Below, one piece after another: positions 24,599 to 32,681 of a stretch of DNA of 64,000 nucleotides. Source of the DNA: an uncultured Propionibacterium sp. (GTDB lineage Bacteria > Actinomycetota > Actinomycetes > Propionibacteriales > Propionibacteriaceae); contig CALHWB010000053.1 in assembly GCA_938036835.1 (NCBI GenBank), forward strand, positions 1 to 64,000, given 5' to 3'. The notes below the pieces were generated by a model. That model searched no databases and was not told where the DNA came from. It saw nothing but the letters and a program-made list of their open reading frames with translations. Numbering within the stretch: position 1 is the stretch's first letter; each line of letters starts with the position of its first letter. The translations under genes were made by a program, and so were the position numbers.

Positions 24599-25207
24599 AT
24601 GAATCTGCTGCTGTTGACCGCCGACCTGGTCGCTATCGTCTTGCTGGTGAGCGCACTCTACCTGCCGCGCAGGGGCCGCCGCGAGCTGACCTCAAGTTTT
24701 CTGGTCACCAACATCGGGGTATTGGCGGTGGCCACGGCGATGTCTACCGGCACTATCGGGGCCGGCCTGGGCCTGGGCCTGTTCGGAGTGCTGTCGATCA
24801 TCCGGCTGCGTTCCGAGGAGTTAAGCCACCGGGAAATCGCCTACTACTTCGCGGCGCTGAGCCTGGGACTGATCGGAGGCCTGGGCAGCCTGCCGCTGAT
24901 CTGGGGGATTGGGCTGATGGTCCTGGTGCTGCTGGCAGTGGCGGTCGGCGACCACCCATGGCTCGCCGCCCGCGAAGCCGGCCTGGAACTGACGATCGAC
25001 CAGGCCATCGTGGACCGGAGGTTGCTGGCCGCCCGGGTGGCCACCCTGGTCGACGGCAAGGTCACCGGAATCCAGGTGCGCCACATCGATCAGGCGGACG
25101 ACACCACCGAGGTGCTGGTACGCTACCGGCCGGCTCCTCCGCTGAGCGGTCCCGGCCCGACCGAACCGGCACTGCGTCCGGCAGCTCGTGGGATGGCCGC
25201 ACGATGA
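24599..25207 (+). CDS. DUF4956 membrane protein, first gene of polymer-like operon
   Basis: The 202-residue protein starts at ATG 24599 (GAAAGG upstream; an ATG at 24560 is less likely). It has about four membrane segments (LLLTADLVAIVLLVSALYLP; LAVATAMSTGTIGAGLGLGL and others) and a C-terminal soluble domain with GVLSIIRLRSEELSHREIAY, typical of DUF4956. The family is found next to VTC-domain genes in many bacteria. It may form the membrane channel or scaffold for the VTC enzyme; this is inference. Its stop overlaps the VTC gene (ATGA). Confidence 0.82.
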   Translation: MNLLLLTADLVAIVLLVSALYLPRRGRRELTSSFLVTNIGVLAVATAMSTGTIGAGLGLGLFGVLSIIRLRSEELSHREIAYYFAALSLGLIGGLGSLPLIWGIGLMVLVLLAVAVGDHPWLAAREAGLELTIDQAIVDRRLLAARVATLVDGKVTGIQVRHIDQADDTTEVLVRYRPAPPLSGPGPTEPALRPAARGMAAR

Positions 25208-25959
25208 ACACCATCAGCCTGGCCGAATTGCGCGAAACCACTGCCCTGCTCACCCGCGTGGATCGCAAATACCTGCTGCCGGTCACCGCATTGGGAGATT
25301 TCGCCGGCCGAATCGCCGCCAGCACCCGAGTACTACAGATCGCCGGCCAGTCCCGGTTCGGCTACCAGTCCTGCTACTACGATAGCCCCGAGTTGCTGTG
25401 CTATCAGCAGGCCGGACGCGGCCGACGCCGGCGGTTCAAGATCCGCACTCGCGAATACCTGCACCAGCAGGACAGCTGGTTGGAGGTCAAGGCCCGCGGT
25501 GCGCGCGGCACCACCGTAAAGGATCGGCTGATCCGGGCCGCGCCCGGCCCGCTGACCCTAACCGAGCATGGTTGGCTGATCCGCGCCCTGCAGGCCCGCA
25601 ACATCCCGACCGCACCGGTGCTGCGGCTAATCCCGGTACTACACACTTCCTACACCCGTCGCACGCTGCAGGTACCGCCCACTCCCGATGAGCCGGCCTC
25701 CCGGCTGACCATCGACACCGGGTTACGCCTGGAATTGCCCCCGCACGCCCCCGGCGGGCAACTGACCCTCGACCTGCCGCAACTGGTGATCGTCGAGACC
25801 AAAGGTGCCCCCCGGGCGAGCCGGATCGACCGGCTGCTGTGGTCGATGGGCTATCGTCCCCGCTCATTCAGCAAGTACGGCGTCGGCATCGCCAGCCTGC
25901 GGCTGGACCAATCCCCGCTCAAATGGCACAGCCTGGTCGAGCACCAGCTTGCCGCCTGA
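25204..25959 (+). CDS. VTC-domain (TTM-fold) polyphosphate polymerase-like protein
   Basis: This 251-residue protein is a bare VTC domain. The charged tunnel residues of the triphosphate-tunnel fold are visible: DRKY (20-23), RFKIRTR (77-83), LEVK (93-96), KDR (106-108), YTRR (150-153), LTIDTG (168-173), VETKG (197-201) and SFSKYG (221-226). In yeast Vtc4 this domain makes polyphosphate from ATP. Bacterial members are little characterised. Co-translation with DUF4956 suggests a membrane-linked polymerase producing polyphosphate or another phosphate-containing polymer. Confidence 0.85.
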   Translation: MNTISLAELRETTALLTRVDRKYLLPVTALGDFAGRIAASTRVLQIAGQSRFGYQSCYYDSPELLCYQQAGRGRRRRFKIRTREYLHQQDSWLEVKARGARGTTVKDRLIRAAPGPLTLTEHGWLIRALQARNIPTAPVLRLIPVLHTSYTRRTLQVPPTPDEPASRLTIDTGLRLELPPHAPGGQLTLDLPQLVIVETKGAPRASRIDRLLWSMGYRPRSFSKYGVGIASLRLDQSPLKWHSLVEHQLAA

Positions 25960-25994
25960 CCAGCACCCGAGTACACCGAAACGGAGCATCAGCA

Positions 25995-27512
25995 ATGCAT
26001 CGCCTCGCCAAGTTAGCCCTCGGCACCGTCACCCTGGCAGCCCTGTTCACCGGCTGCCAGGCGGTCCCCGCGGGTAGTCCAACCACCGTTCAGTCAGCCA
26101 CCGCCGGCAGCACCGGTCAGGCGAACACCTCATCTGGTACCTCTGCCGGCACGGCCGGTCTGGGCAGCGGAGTCACCGATTTCCTGGCCGACAATATCGC
26201 CTCCCATGCCGAAGCCGGCGACGCCGGCTACGACATCGCCTCGGCAACCACCATCGCGCTGTCTGGCACCCAGGACGTGACGATCTGCGAACCCGGCACC
26301 TATGTCCTGACCGGCTCGCTGACCGACGCCTCGGTGATCGTCGATTCCGCAGCCGAAGGCAAAGTCCGGCTGGTGCTGGCCGGAGTGCAGTTGACCTCGA
26401 CGAAAAACTCCCCCATCATCGTGAAGGCCGCCGACGAGGTGGTGCTGGTGCTGGCCGATGGCACCGCAAGCACCATCACCGACAAATCCCCACACGCCGA
26501 CAGCACCGAGACCGATAGCCCCAACGCGGCAATCTTCTCCATGGCCGATCTGACCATCGCCGGCACCGGGAGCCTGGAGGTGACTTGCGCCAATGCCGAT
26601 GGCATCGCATCCAAGGATGGCTTGGTTGTGCTATCCGGGAACCTTACGGTAACCGCTGCCGACGATGGACTGCGCGGCAAGGACTATGTGATCCTCGACG
26701 GCGGTGAGTTGACCATCGAAGCGGGTGGCGACGGGCTGAAGAGCACCAATGAGGACGACGACACGGTCGGTTATGTCGCGGTCAATGCCGGCAACACCAC
26801 CATTTCGGCTGGCGACGACGGGGTGCATGCCGAGGGCGATCTAGTGGTCGCCGGCGGCAAACTCACCATCGCTAAATCGGTGGAGGGCATGGAGGGCGCG
26901 AACATCGTCGTGGCCGCCGGTACCACCTCGGTGACCAGCAGCGACGATGGATTGAACGCCACTTCGGGCAGTACCACCGGCGGCGGAATGGGCGGTGGCC
27001 CCGGCGGGGAGGTCAGCGATGGCTCCCAGCTGGTGATCACCGGGGGCGAGCTGATCATCGACTCCACCGGCGACGGTCTGGATTCCAACGGCACCACCAC
27101 CATCACCGGCGGCACGGTGCTGATCAACGGACCAACCGGCAACGACAACGGGGCGATCGACACCACCAGCCTGGAGATCTCGGGTGGGGTACTGGTCGCC
27201 GCCGGCAGCGCCGGCATGGTCGTCACCCCGACCGCCGGCAGTGCCCAGGGCTGGGTATTGATCAGCCGACAGCTCAGCGCGGGCCAAACCCTACAAGTCA
27301 GCGACGGCAGCACCGTGCTGGCCGGCCTGACCGTCACCAAGTCTGCCGCCGCCATTGTGGTTTCGGCACCGGGCATGACCACCGGCCAGACCTATCAGGT
27401 ACTGGTGGACGGCCAGTCGGCCGGTAGCGTCACCGCGGGCGAGGGCGCATCCGGTGGGTTCGCACCCGGCCCCGGCGGGCCCGGGGCCGGTCAGGGCGGG
27501 GGGCCCCGATGA
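25995..27512 (+). CDS. Carbohydrate-binding (DUF4353) beta-helix lipoprotein
   Basis: The 505-residue protein has a lipoprotein signal peptide (MHRLAKLALGTVTLAALFTG followed by Cys). Most of the rest is a right-handed beta-helix of the DUF4353/Cthe_2159 type, with repeated turns such as ITADDGL-like GNLTVTAADDGLRGKDYVIL and GELTIEAGGDGLKSTNEDDD. A Gly-rich tail follows. Cthe_2159 binds acidic polysaccharide with calcium; the many Asp-rich turns here fit that. It is anchored outside the membrane. AACGGAG lies upstream, and the stop overlaps the next gene by four bases. Confidence 0.82.
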   Translation: MHRLAKLALGTVTLAALFTGCQAVPAGSPTTVQSATAGSTGQANTSSGTSAGTAGLGSGVTDFLADNIASHAEAGDAGYDIASATTIALSGTQDVTICEPGTYVLTGSLTDASVIVDSAAEGKVRLVLAGVQLTSTKNSPIIVKAADEVVLVLADGTASTITDKSPHADSTETDSPNAAIFSMADLTIAGTGSLEVTCANADGIASKDGLVVLSGNLTVTAADDGLRGKDYVILDGGELTIEAGGDGLKSTNEDDDTVGYVAVNAGNTTISAGDDGVHAEGDLVVAGGKLTIAKSVEGMEGANIVVAAGTTSVTSSDDGLNATSGSTTGGGMGGGPGGEVSDGSQLVITGGELIIDSTGDGLDSNGTTTITGGTVLINGPTGNDNGAIDTTSLEISGGVLVAAGSAGMVVTPTAGSAQGWVLISRQLSAGQTLQVSDGSTVLAGLTVTKSAAAIVVSAPGMTTGQTYQVLVDGQSAGSVTAGEGASGGFAPGPGGPGAGQGGGPR

Positions 27513-28426
27513 GCGGCCCCCGGATATCGCGCCGCGGCCTTCTCGCCGGTGGCCTGACCGCCCTGGCGGTCACCGGCGGGGCGAGCGCCTGGGCGTTGGA
27601 CAGGTTCGTGATCGATCACCCGGAGGTGACCAATGTCTCCGGGCTAGAAGCCAGCTCCGCGCCGACCTCCGCGGCCAGTGACATCGCCGTGCAGGATCCA
27701 CTGATCAGCATCACGACCTGGACCGAGGGCTCTGGTCGCGATCTGGTAACCGGCTATGTGGCCGACATCCGGTTGGGCGATGCCCGGCAGCTGCGCAGCG
27801 CCTTCGCCCAGGACACCTTCGGCAACAACATCACCGAAAACCCTTCCGAGATAGCCGCCCAAGTGGATGCCAGTCTGGCCATCAACGGCGACTACTACGG
27901 GTTTCGCAGCGACGGCATCGTGATCCGCAACGGGATCGCCTACCGTGACATCCCGGCCCGTACCGGCCTGGCACTGGGACGCGATGGTGTGCTGTCCAGC
28001 TACGACGAGTTGACCACCTCCGCGTCCGCCCAGGCGGAACAGGGGATCTGGCAGACCTGGTCGTTCGGGCCCACGCTGGTCGCGGACGGTCAGGTGCAAT
28101 CGGGTATCGACAAGATCGAGGTGGACACCAACTTCGGCAATCACTCGATCCAAGGTGCCCAACCCCGCACCGGGATCGGCATGATCCAGGCCAATCACCT
28201 CCTGTTCGTGGTGGTGGATGGCAGATCGGCAGGCTATTCGCGGGGGGTGACCATGCCCGAATTCGCCAATCTGTTCGCCTCGCTAGGCGCGCAGGTGGCC
28301 TACAACCTCGACGGCGGTGGCTCCTCGGCGATGATCTACAACCGGCAATTGGTCAACAATCCGCTGGGCCGCGGCACCGAGCGCGGCACCAGCGACATCA
28401 TCTATCTCACCCAGGAGGCGGCGTGA
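27509..28426 (+). CDS. Tat-exported phosphodiester glycosidase (NAGPA domain)
   Basis: The 305-residue protein starts with a twin-arginine signal (RISRRGLLAGGLTALAVTGG). The domain has the family motifs LAINGDYYGF and YNLDGGGSSAM of the NAGPA/DUF2233 family, which in animals uncovers mannose-6-phosphate by cleaving a GlcNAc phosphodiester. It would act on a sugar-phosphate bond outside the cell, perhaps on the operon's own polymer or on teichoic-acid-like material. It overlaps both neighbours by four bases. Confidence 0.85.
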   Translation: MSGPRISRRGLLAGGLTALAVTGGASAWALDRFVIDHPEVTNVSGLEASSAPTSAASDIAVQDPLISITTWTEGSGRDLVTGYVADIRLGDARQLRSAFAQDTFGNNITENPSEIAAQVDASLAINGDYYGFRSDGIVIRNGIAYRDIPARTGLALGRDGVLSSYDELTTSASAQAEQGIWQTWSFGPTLVADGQVQSGIDKIEVDTNFGNHSIQGAQPRTGIGMIQANHLLFVVVDGRSAGYSRGVTMPEFANLFASLGAQVAYNLDGGGSSAMIYNRQLVNNPLGRGTERGTSDIIYLTQEAA

Positions 28427-29529
28427 TCATCCTGATTCCCAGCTATCAACCCGATCGCCGGCTGTTGGAGTTACTGGAGGCACTGGGCAACCAACAGGTG
28501 CTGGTGGTGGATGACGGATCCGGACCGGCCTACGCCCACTGGTTCATCGCGGCGCAACGCCTCGGCGCCGGCGTCATCCATCATGGGCACAATTGCGGCA
28601 AGGGGCGGGCGCTGCGCACCGGTTTCGCCGCGATCGCCGAACGCTGGCCCGGTCAGGACGTCGTTTGCGCGGACAGCGATGGCCAGCACACCCCCGCCGA
28701 TATCGCCCGGATTGCCGAACGACTCGCAGCCGGGGATGCCGATCTGGTGCTCGGGGTGCGCGGCTTTACCGGCAAGGTACCGTGGCGTTCCCGGCTGGGC
28801 AATGATTTGACTCGCTGGATCTTCAAGGCCGCCACCGGGGTGGCGATCGATGATACCCAGACCGGCCTGCGCGGATACCCCGCAAAGCTGCTCGACTGGC
28901 TGGGCCGGATCGATGGAGACCGGTTCGAGTATGAGTTGAAGGTGCTGTTGGCGGCCGCCCGCGAGAAGCTGCGGATCGGCCAGGTCGAGATCGCGACGGT
29001 CTATCTGGATGAGAACGCCTCCAGCCATTTCCGGCCGTTGCGGGACTCCTGGCTAATCTACCGCCCATTGCTGGCCTTCTCGGCCAGTTCCTTTCTGGGA
29101 TTCCTGATCGATTTCGCGGTGCTCAGCATCCTGCTCGGCCTGGGGGTTCATCTGGTCTTCGCCATCGTGGCGGCGCGGCTGGTCAGCGGCACGGTCAACT
29201 ATACCGTCAATCGCTGCTGGGTGTTCGCCGACGGCGGCCCGCAGCCGGTGCAACGTACCCTTGCGCGCTATCTGGCATTGGCTGGATTGCTCTTGGGCAG
29301 CAATATCGCATTGATGTGGTTGCTCACCCCAATCCTGGGCAGTTTCTGGGCGAAGCTCCTCACGGAGTCGACATTGCTGGTGGCCAGCTATCTGACCCAG
29401 CGGTTGGTGGTATTCGCCACCGAGCGCACCCGCAGGGCGCGCGCCCAGCGTTCCGGAGCCACCAGGAAACCGTATCTGTCCCAGTCGCACAGCTTCACCT
29501 TGACGCCGGGCAGTTCGCGGCGCAGGTAG
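28423..29529 (+). CDS. GT2 glycosyltransferase fused to GtrA-like membrane domain
   Basis: A GTG start overlaps the preceding stop (GTGA). Residues 1-210 form a GT-A glycosyltransferase of the dolichol-phosphate-mannose synthase type (IILIPSYQP, VLVVDDGSG, VCADSDGQHTPADI, DDTQTGLRGYP). Residues about 215-330 hold four GtrA-type membrane segments (FLGFLIDFAVLSILLGLGVH and YTVNRCWVF). Such fusions make or flip polyprenyl-phosphate sugars. It would supply a lipid-linked sugar for the operon's product. The last 142 bp overlap the converging gene at 29388. Confidence 0.85.
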   Translation: MIILIPSYQPDRRLLELLEALGNQQVLVVDDGSGPAYAHWFIAAQRLGAGVIHHGHNCGKGRALRTGFAAIAERWPGQDVVCADSDGQHTPADIARIAERLAAGDADLVLGVRGFTGKVPWRSRLGNDLTRWIFKAATGVAIDDTQTGLRGYPAKLLDWLGRIDGDRFEYELKVLLAAAREKLRIGQVEIATVYLDENASSHFRPLRDSWLIYRPLLAFSASSFLGFLIDFAVLSILLGLGVHLVFAIVAARLVSGTVNYTVNRCWVFADGGPQPVQRTLARYLALAGLLLGSNIALMWLLTPILGSFWAKLLTESTLLVASYLTQRLVVFATERTRRARAQRSGATRKPYLSQSHSFTLTPGSSRRR

Positions 29530-30227
29530 CCTGCGGTCATGACCAATCGGGCGCCCGGCGGCCAGCGGGAATACCAGATCTCCACGGCGTTGGCCGGCAG
29601 GCCGCGCAGGGTAGCCAGCCAATCCAGCGCCGCCCAGCCCGCGCCGACCGGACCCACCAAGCCTTCATCGTAGGGTTGCCGGGCAGCGTCCGCAGCAGCC
29701 AAGGCCGCCCGGAAGGCGGCCCGGATCTCGCCCCGATCGGAACAGCCATTGGCCACCCAGTCGTAGAACTCGGTCACCCGGCCGGCCCGCAACGCGGCTA
29801 TTGCGGTGGTGATCCGATCGATATTGGCCTGCACCGCGGCTCGTTCCTCGGCGGTGGATGCACTGGTCGTGGGTGCTGGGCCAGGCAGCGGACAATCGAT
29901 CCGGAACACCTGCTCGAACCCGGCATCGTGGGTGAGATAGTCGATCGGGTCGATCAACAAAACCCGGCGGGCCACGCCGGCGGCCAGCAACTGCACCGCC
30001 ACCGTCACCCCGGCGCCCTGGCCAACGACCAGTTCCGCCGCTATCCGGGCATCCAACAGCTCATCCAATGTGGCGGCCGCCTGGGTGATCGCCCGCATCG
30101 AATGGACCGATGCGGCTGGCCAGCATTCCGCGGCGGGAACCAACGCGGCCACCCTGCCCAACCCATATTCGCCCAGTTCCGGATCTACGAACAGGGCTCT
30201 CAGTTCGCGCAGCGGTCGGTCGGCCAT
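29388..30227 (-). CDS. Alpha/beta-hydrolase-like hypothetical protein
   Basis: The 279-residue product has a segment LVVGQGAGVTVAVQLLAAGV shaped like a nucleophile elbow, but with Gly-Ala where the catalytic Ser should be, followed by RVLLIDPIDYLTH. This suggests an alpha/beta hydrolase fold without classical activity. Codon use is typical of the window. The 3' end overlaps the GT2-GtrA gene by 142 bp in convergent orientation, so the true C-terminus may be checked by homologues. Its -10 box (TAGGCT, 30235-30240) ends at the cobT start codon. Confidence 0.6.
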   Translation of the reverse strand: MADRPLRELRALFVDPELGEYGLGRVAALVPAAECWPAASVHSMRAITQAAATLDELLDARIAAELVVGQGAGVTVAVQLLAAGVARRVLLIDPIDYLTHDAGFEQVFRIDCPLPGPAPTTSASTAEERAAVQANIDRITTAIAALRAGRVTEFYDWVANGCSDRGEIRAAFRAALAAADAARQPYDEGLVGPVGAGWAALDWLATLRGLPANAVEIWYSRWPPGARLVMTAGYLRRELPGVKVKLCDWDRYGFLVAPERWARALRVRSVANTTNRWVR

Positions 30228-30232
30228 AGAAT
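30227..30232 (+). promoter_or_regulatory. -10 element TAGAAT for leaderless cobT
   Basis: TAGAAT, seven bases before ATG 30240. Its first base is also part of the start codon of the divergent gene (30225-30227). Confidence 0.55.
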
Positions 30233-30234
30233 GC

Positions 30235-30240
30235 AGCCTA
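30235..30240 (-). promoter_or_regulatory. -10 element TAGGCT for the divergent gene at 30227
   Basis: TAGGCT on the minus strand lies seven bases before ATG 30227. Its first base pairs with the A of the cobT ATG (30240). Confidence 0.55.
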
Positions 30241-31319
30241 TGCGCCTTGAGCCCGACTCACTTCTTGCTAAGACCATCGCGGGTATCACTGCGATCGATG
30301 CCACGTCCCTAGCCGCCGCCGGGGAAAGACAATCCCAGCTGACCAAACCAGCAGGTGCCCTGGGGCTGCTGGAAACCATCGGCAATCAGCTGTCGGCCAT
30401 CTACGGCCAGGTCCCCCCACCCCTACCCGGCAAGGGGGTACTCGCCGTCTTCGCCGGCGACCATGGGGTCTATGGCCGTGACATCACCCCCTGGCCCCAG
30501 ACGGTCACGGTGCAGATGCTGGTCAACATGTGCCATGGCGGGGCAGCGGTCAACGCGCTGGCCGCCGAAACCGGCACCGTGGTCTGGCCGATCGACATCG
30601 GCGTGGCCAACGAGGTACCCGACGCCCCGGGGCTGCGTCGCCATCGGGTGCGTAACGGTACTGCCGACTTCACCACCGGGATGGCCATGAGTCGTGCGGA
30701 GGCCCAGACGGCCCTCGAGCTGGGCATCCGACTGGCCAACGAGGCAGTCGACCAGGGCGCCGATGTGCTGCTGACCGGTGAGGTCGGTCTGGGTAATACC
30801 ACGGTGGCGGCCGCCCTGATAGCCGCCCTGACCGGTACCGATGCCTCCGAGGTCACCGGCTGCGGGGCTGGGGCGGGCAATGAGATGCTGGCCCGCAAGA
30901 TCGCGGCGGTACGCGCCGGGTTGGCAACCAACCATCCCGATCCCCACGATCCTGTGGGTGTGCTGGCCGCAGTGGGCGGGCTGGAACACGGTGGCATGGC
31001 CGGTTTCATCCTCGGCGGGGCCGCCCGCGGCGTACCGGTGATCCTGGATGGGGTGATCAGCGCCTCGGCTGCCCTGATCGCGGTGGGTTTGGCGCCCGAG
31101 GCGACCGGCTATCTGATCGCCGGTCATCACGGCCGTGAACCGGGCATCCAGGTGGCATTGGCGCGTCTCGGATTGCCGGCTCTGGTGGATCTGCGCTTGC
31201 GACTGGGTGAGGGCACCGGGGCTCTCGTGGCGCTGTCTACGGTGCGCTGCGCAGCCCGGGTACTGCGTGACATGGCGACCTTCGCCGAAGCCGGGGTGGC
31301 CGGCCGGAACGACCACTGA
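30240..31319 (+). CDS. cobT: Nicotinate-nucleotide-dimethylbenzimidazole phosphoribosyltransferase
   Basis: The 359-residue CobT makes alpha-ribazole phosphate for the lower ligand of cobalamin. Motifs present: KPAGALGLLE, VFAGDHGVYGRDITPWPQ, GEVGLGNTTVAAAL, LDGVISASAALIA and AGHHGREPG with the catalytic Glu. I start at ATG 30240, because TAGAAT lies seven bases upstream; ATG 30231 lies inside that hexamer. No cobalamin riboswitch can be seen in or near the divergent promoter. It leads a cobT-cobU-cobS operon. Confidence 0.95.
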   Translation: MRLEPDSLLAKTIAGITAIDATSLAAAGERQSQLTKPAGALGLLETIGNQLSAIYGQVPPPLPGKGVLAVFAGDHGVYGRDITPWPQTVTVQMLVNMCHGGAAVNALAAETGTVVWPIDIGVANEVPDAPGLRRHRVRNGTADFTTGMAMSRAEAQTALELGIRLANEAVDQGADVLLTGEVGLGNTTVAAALIAALTGTDASEVTGCGAGAGNEMLARKIAAVRAGLATNHPDPHDPVGVLAAVGGLEHGGMAGFILGGAARGVPVILDGVISASAALIAVGLAPEATGYLIAGHHGREPGIQVALARLGLPALVDLRLRLGEGTGALVALSTVRCAARVLRDMATFAEAGVAGRNDH

Positions 31320-31329
31320 CGGAGGTGGC

Positions 31330-31857
31330 ATGCGGGTATTGGTGCTGGGAGGGGCCCGGTCGGGCAAGTCAACCTTCGCGGAGGGACTGGCGGCCGCGGC
31401 CGGCCAAGTGGATTACCTGGCCACGGCCGAGCGCTACCCCGACGATCCCGAATGGGTGGCCCGTATCCGGGCGCATCGGCAACGCCGGCCGACGGACTGG
31501 CGCACCATCGAGACCGTGGACGTGGCTGCGGAACTCGCCCGGACCAGCGATCGGTTGCTGCTGGTCGACTGCCTGACCGTCTGGCTCACCAGACAACTGG
31601 ACCTGGCGGGAGCATGGCGGGAGCAGCCCGGCAGCGACCAGGCGCTGCGCCAGGCCACCGATGAACTGATTGCCGCACTGGCTATCACCCCCCGCGAAGT
31701 CGTGCTGGTCAGCAATGAGGTCGGGCAGGGTGTGGTGCCGGCGACCCGTTCGGGACGCCTGTTCCGCGATGAGATGGGCATCTTGAACTCTCGGCTGGCC
31801 CAGGTATGCGACCAAGTACACTTCTGCGTAGCCGGGCTCGCGATGAGGATGAAGTGA
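31330..31857 (+). CDS. cobU: Adenosylcobinamide kinase / guanylyltransferase
   Basis: The 175-residue enzyme has the P-loop VLGGARSGKSTFAEGLAAAA, the guanylylation region RIRAHRQRRPTDWRTIE with the active His, LLLVDCLTVWL and VSNEVGQGVVPATRSGRLFR. It phosphorylates adenosylcobinamide and then adds GMP. GGAGGTGG lies just before the ATG, 10 bp after cobT. Its stop overlaps the cobS start (GTGA). Confidence 0.94.
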   Translation: MRVLVLGGARSGKSTFAEGLAAAAGQVDYLATAERYPDDPEWVARIRAHRQRRPTDWRTIETVDVAAELARTSDRLLLVDCLTVWLTRQLDLAGAWREQPGSDQALRQATDELIAALAITPREVVLVSNEVGQGVVPATRSGRLFRDEMGILNSRLAQVCDQVHFCVAGLAMRMK

Positions 31858-32651
31858 GATCCCCGCACCCACTGGCGCTGGCCGCGGGGTTCTTCACCGT
31901 GGTACCGATGCCATCGGTCACCGAGCTCAGCCCACGCCAGGCCCGGCAGGCTCTGGCCTGGTTCCCGGTGCTCGGCGCATTGCTCGGTGCGCTGGGTGGT
32001 GGCGTTGGTGTCCTGTCGGCATGGCTCGGTTCCGGGCCGCTGCTGGCCGGTTTGCTGACCGTGGTGTGCTGGCAGTTGCTGACCGGAGCGATGCATCTGG
32101 ATGGCCTGGCCGACAGCTTCGACGGTCTGGCCGCGCTTGGTTCGCGCAAACAGGGGCGGGATACCGCCCGAGCGTTGGAGATCATGCGGGCACCCGACAT
32201 CGGCGCCATGGGCGTGGTGGCCATCGTATTGGTGCTGGGTGTGCAGGTGGCTGCCCTGGCGGACCTGCTCGAAAGCCGGCAGTTGCTGGTGGTTGCGTTG
32301 CTGGCTACGGCAAACGGCCGATTGGCGATATTGCTGGCCAGCAGGCGAGGGGTGCCCAGTGCCCGGCATGGTGGGTTCGGCGCGCTGTTCGCCAACACCA
32401 CCGCGCCCGGGCTGGTCGCCGGCCAGGTGTTCGCCTGGGCGCTGTTCTCCGCCGCGCTGGGCTGGTGGGCGGCAGGCCCGCGGGGCGGGATAGGTCTACC
32501 GGCCGCGGTCTTGCTGACTCAGACGGCGGCCTGGTGGTGGACGCGGGGCCTGGTGCGCCATTTCGGCGGGATGACCGGTGACATCTTCGGGGCCTTGATC
32601 GAGGTCACCACGGCAATCTTCCTGCTGACCGTCACGCTGGCGTTGCCGTGA
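31854..32651 (+). CDS. cobS: Adenosylcobinamide-GDP ribazoletransferase
   Basis: The 265-residue membrane enzyme has about six hydrophobic segments and the CobS motif AMHLDGLADSFDGLAAL, whose acidic residues bind Mg. It joins adenosylcobinamide-GDP to alpha-ribazole (phosphate), the last assembly step. It starts at GTG 31854 inside the cobU stop. Together with cobT and cobU it forms the full nucleotide-loop pathway; no corrin-ring genes are present in the window. Confidence 0.94.
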   Translation: MRSPHPLALAAGFFTVVPMPSVTELSPRQARQALAWFPVLGALLGALGGGVGVLSAWLGSGPLLAGLLTVVCWQLLTGAMHLDGLADSFDGLAALGSRKQGRDTARALEIMRAPDIGAMGVVAIVLVLGVQVAALADLLESRQLLVVALLATANGRLAILLASRRGVPSARHGGFGALFANTTAPGLVAGQVFAWALFSAALGWWAAGPRGGIGLPAAVLLTQTAAWWWTRGLVRHFGGMTGDIFGALIEVTTAIFLLTVTLALP

Positions 32652-32681
32652 TCACCGGCCTGCCCGGCCGATTCGAACCGG

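Noticed and set aside
30170..30240. Possible cobalamin riboswitch before cobT.
   Set aside because: No B12-box-like sequence, and the promoter places the RNA start at the ATG, leaving no leader.
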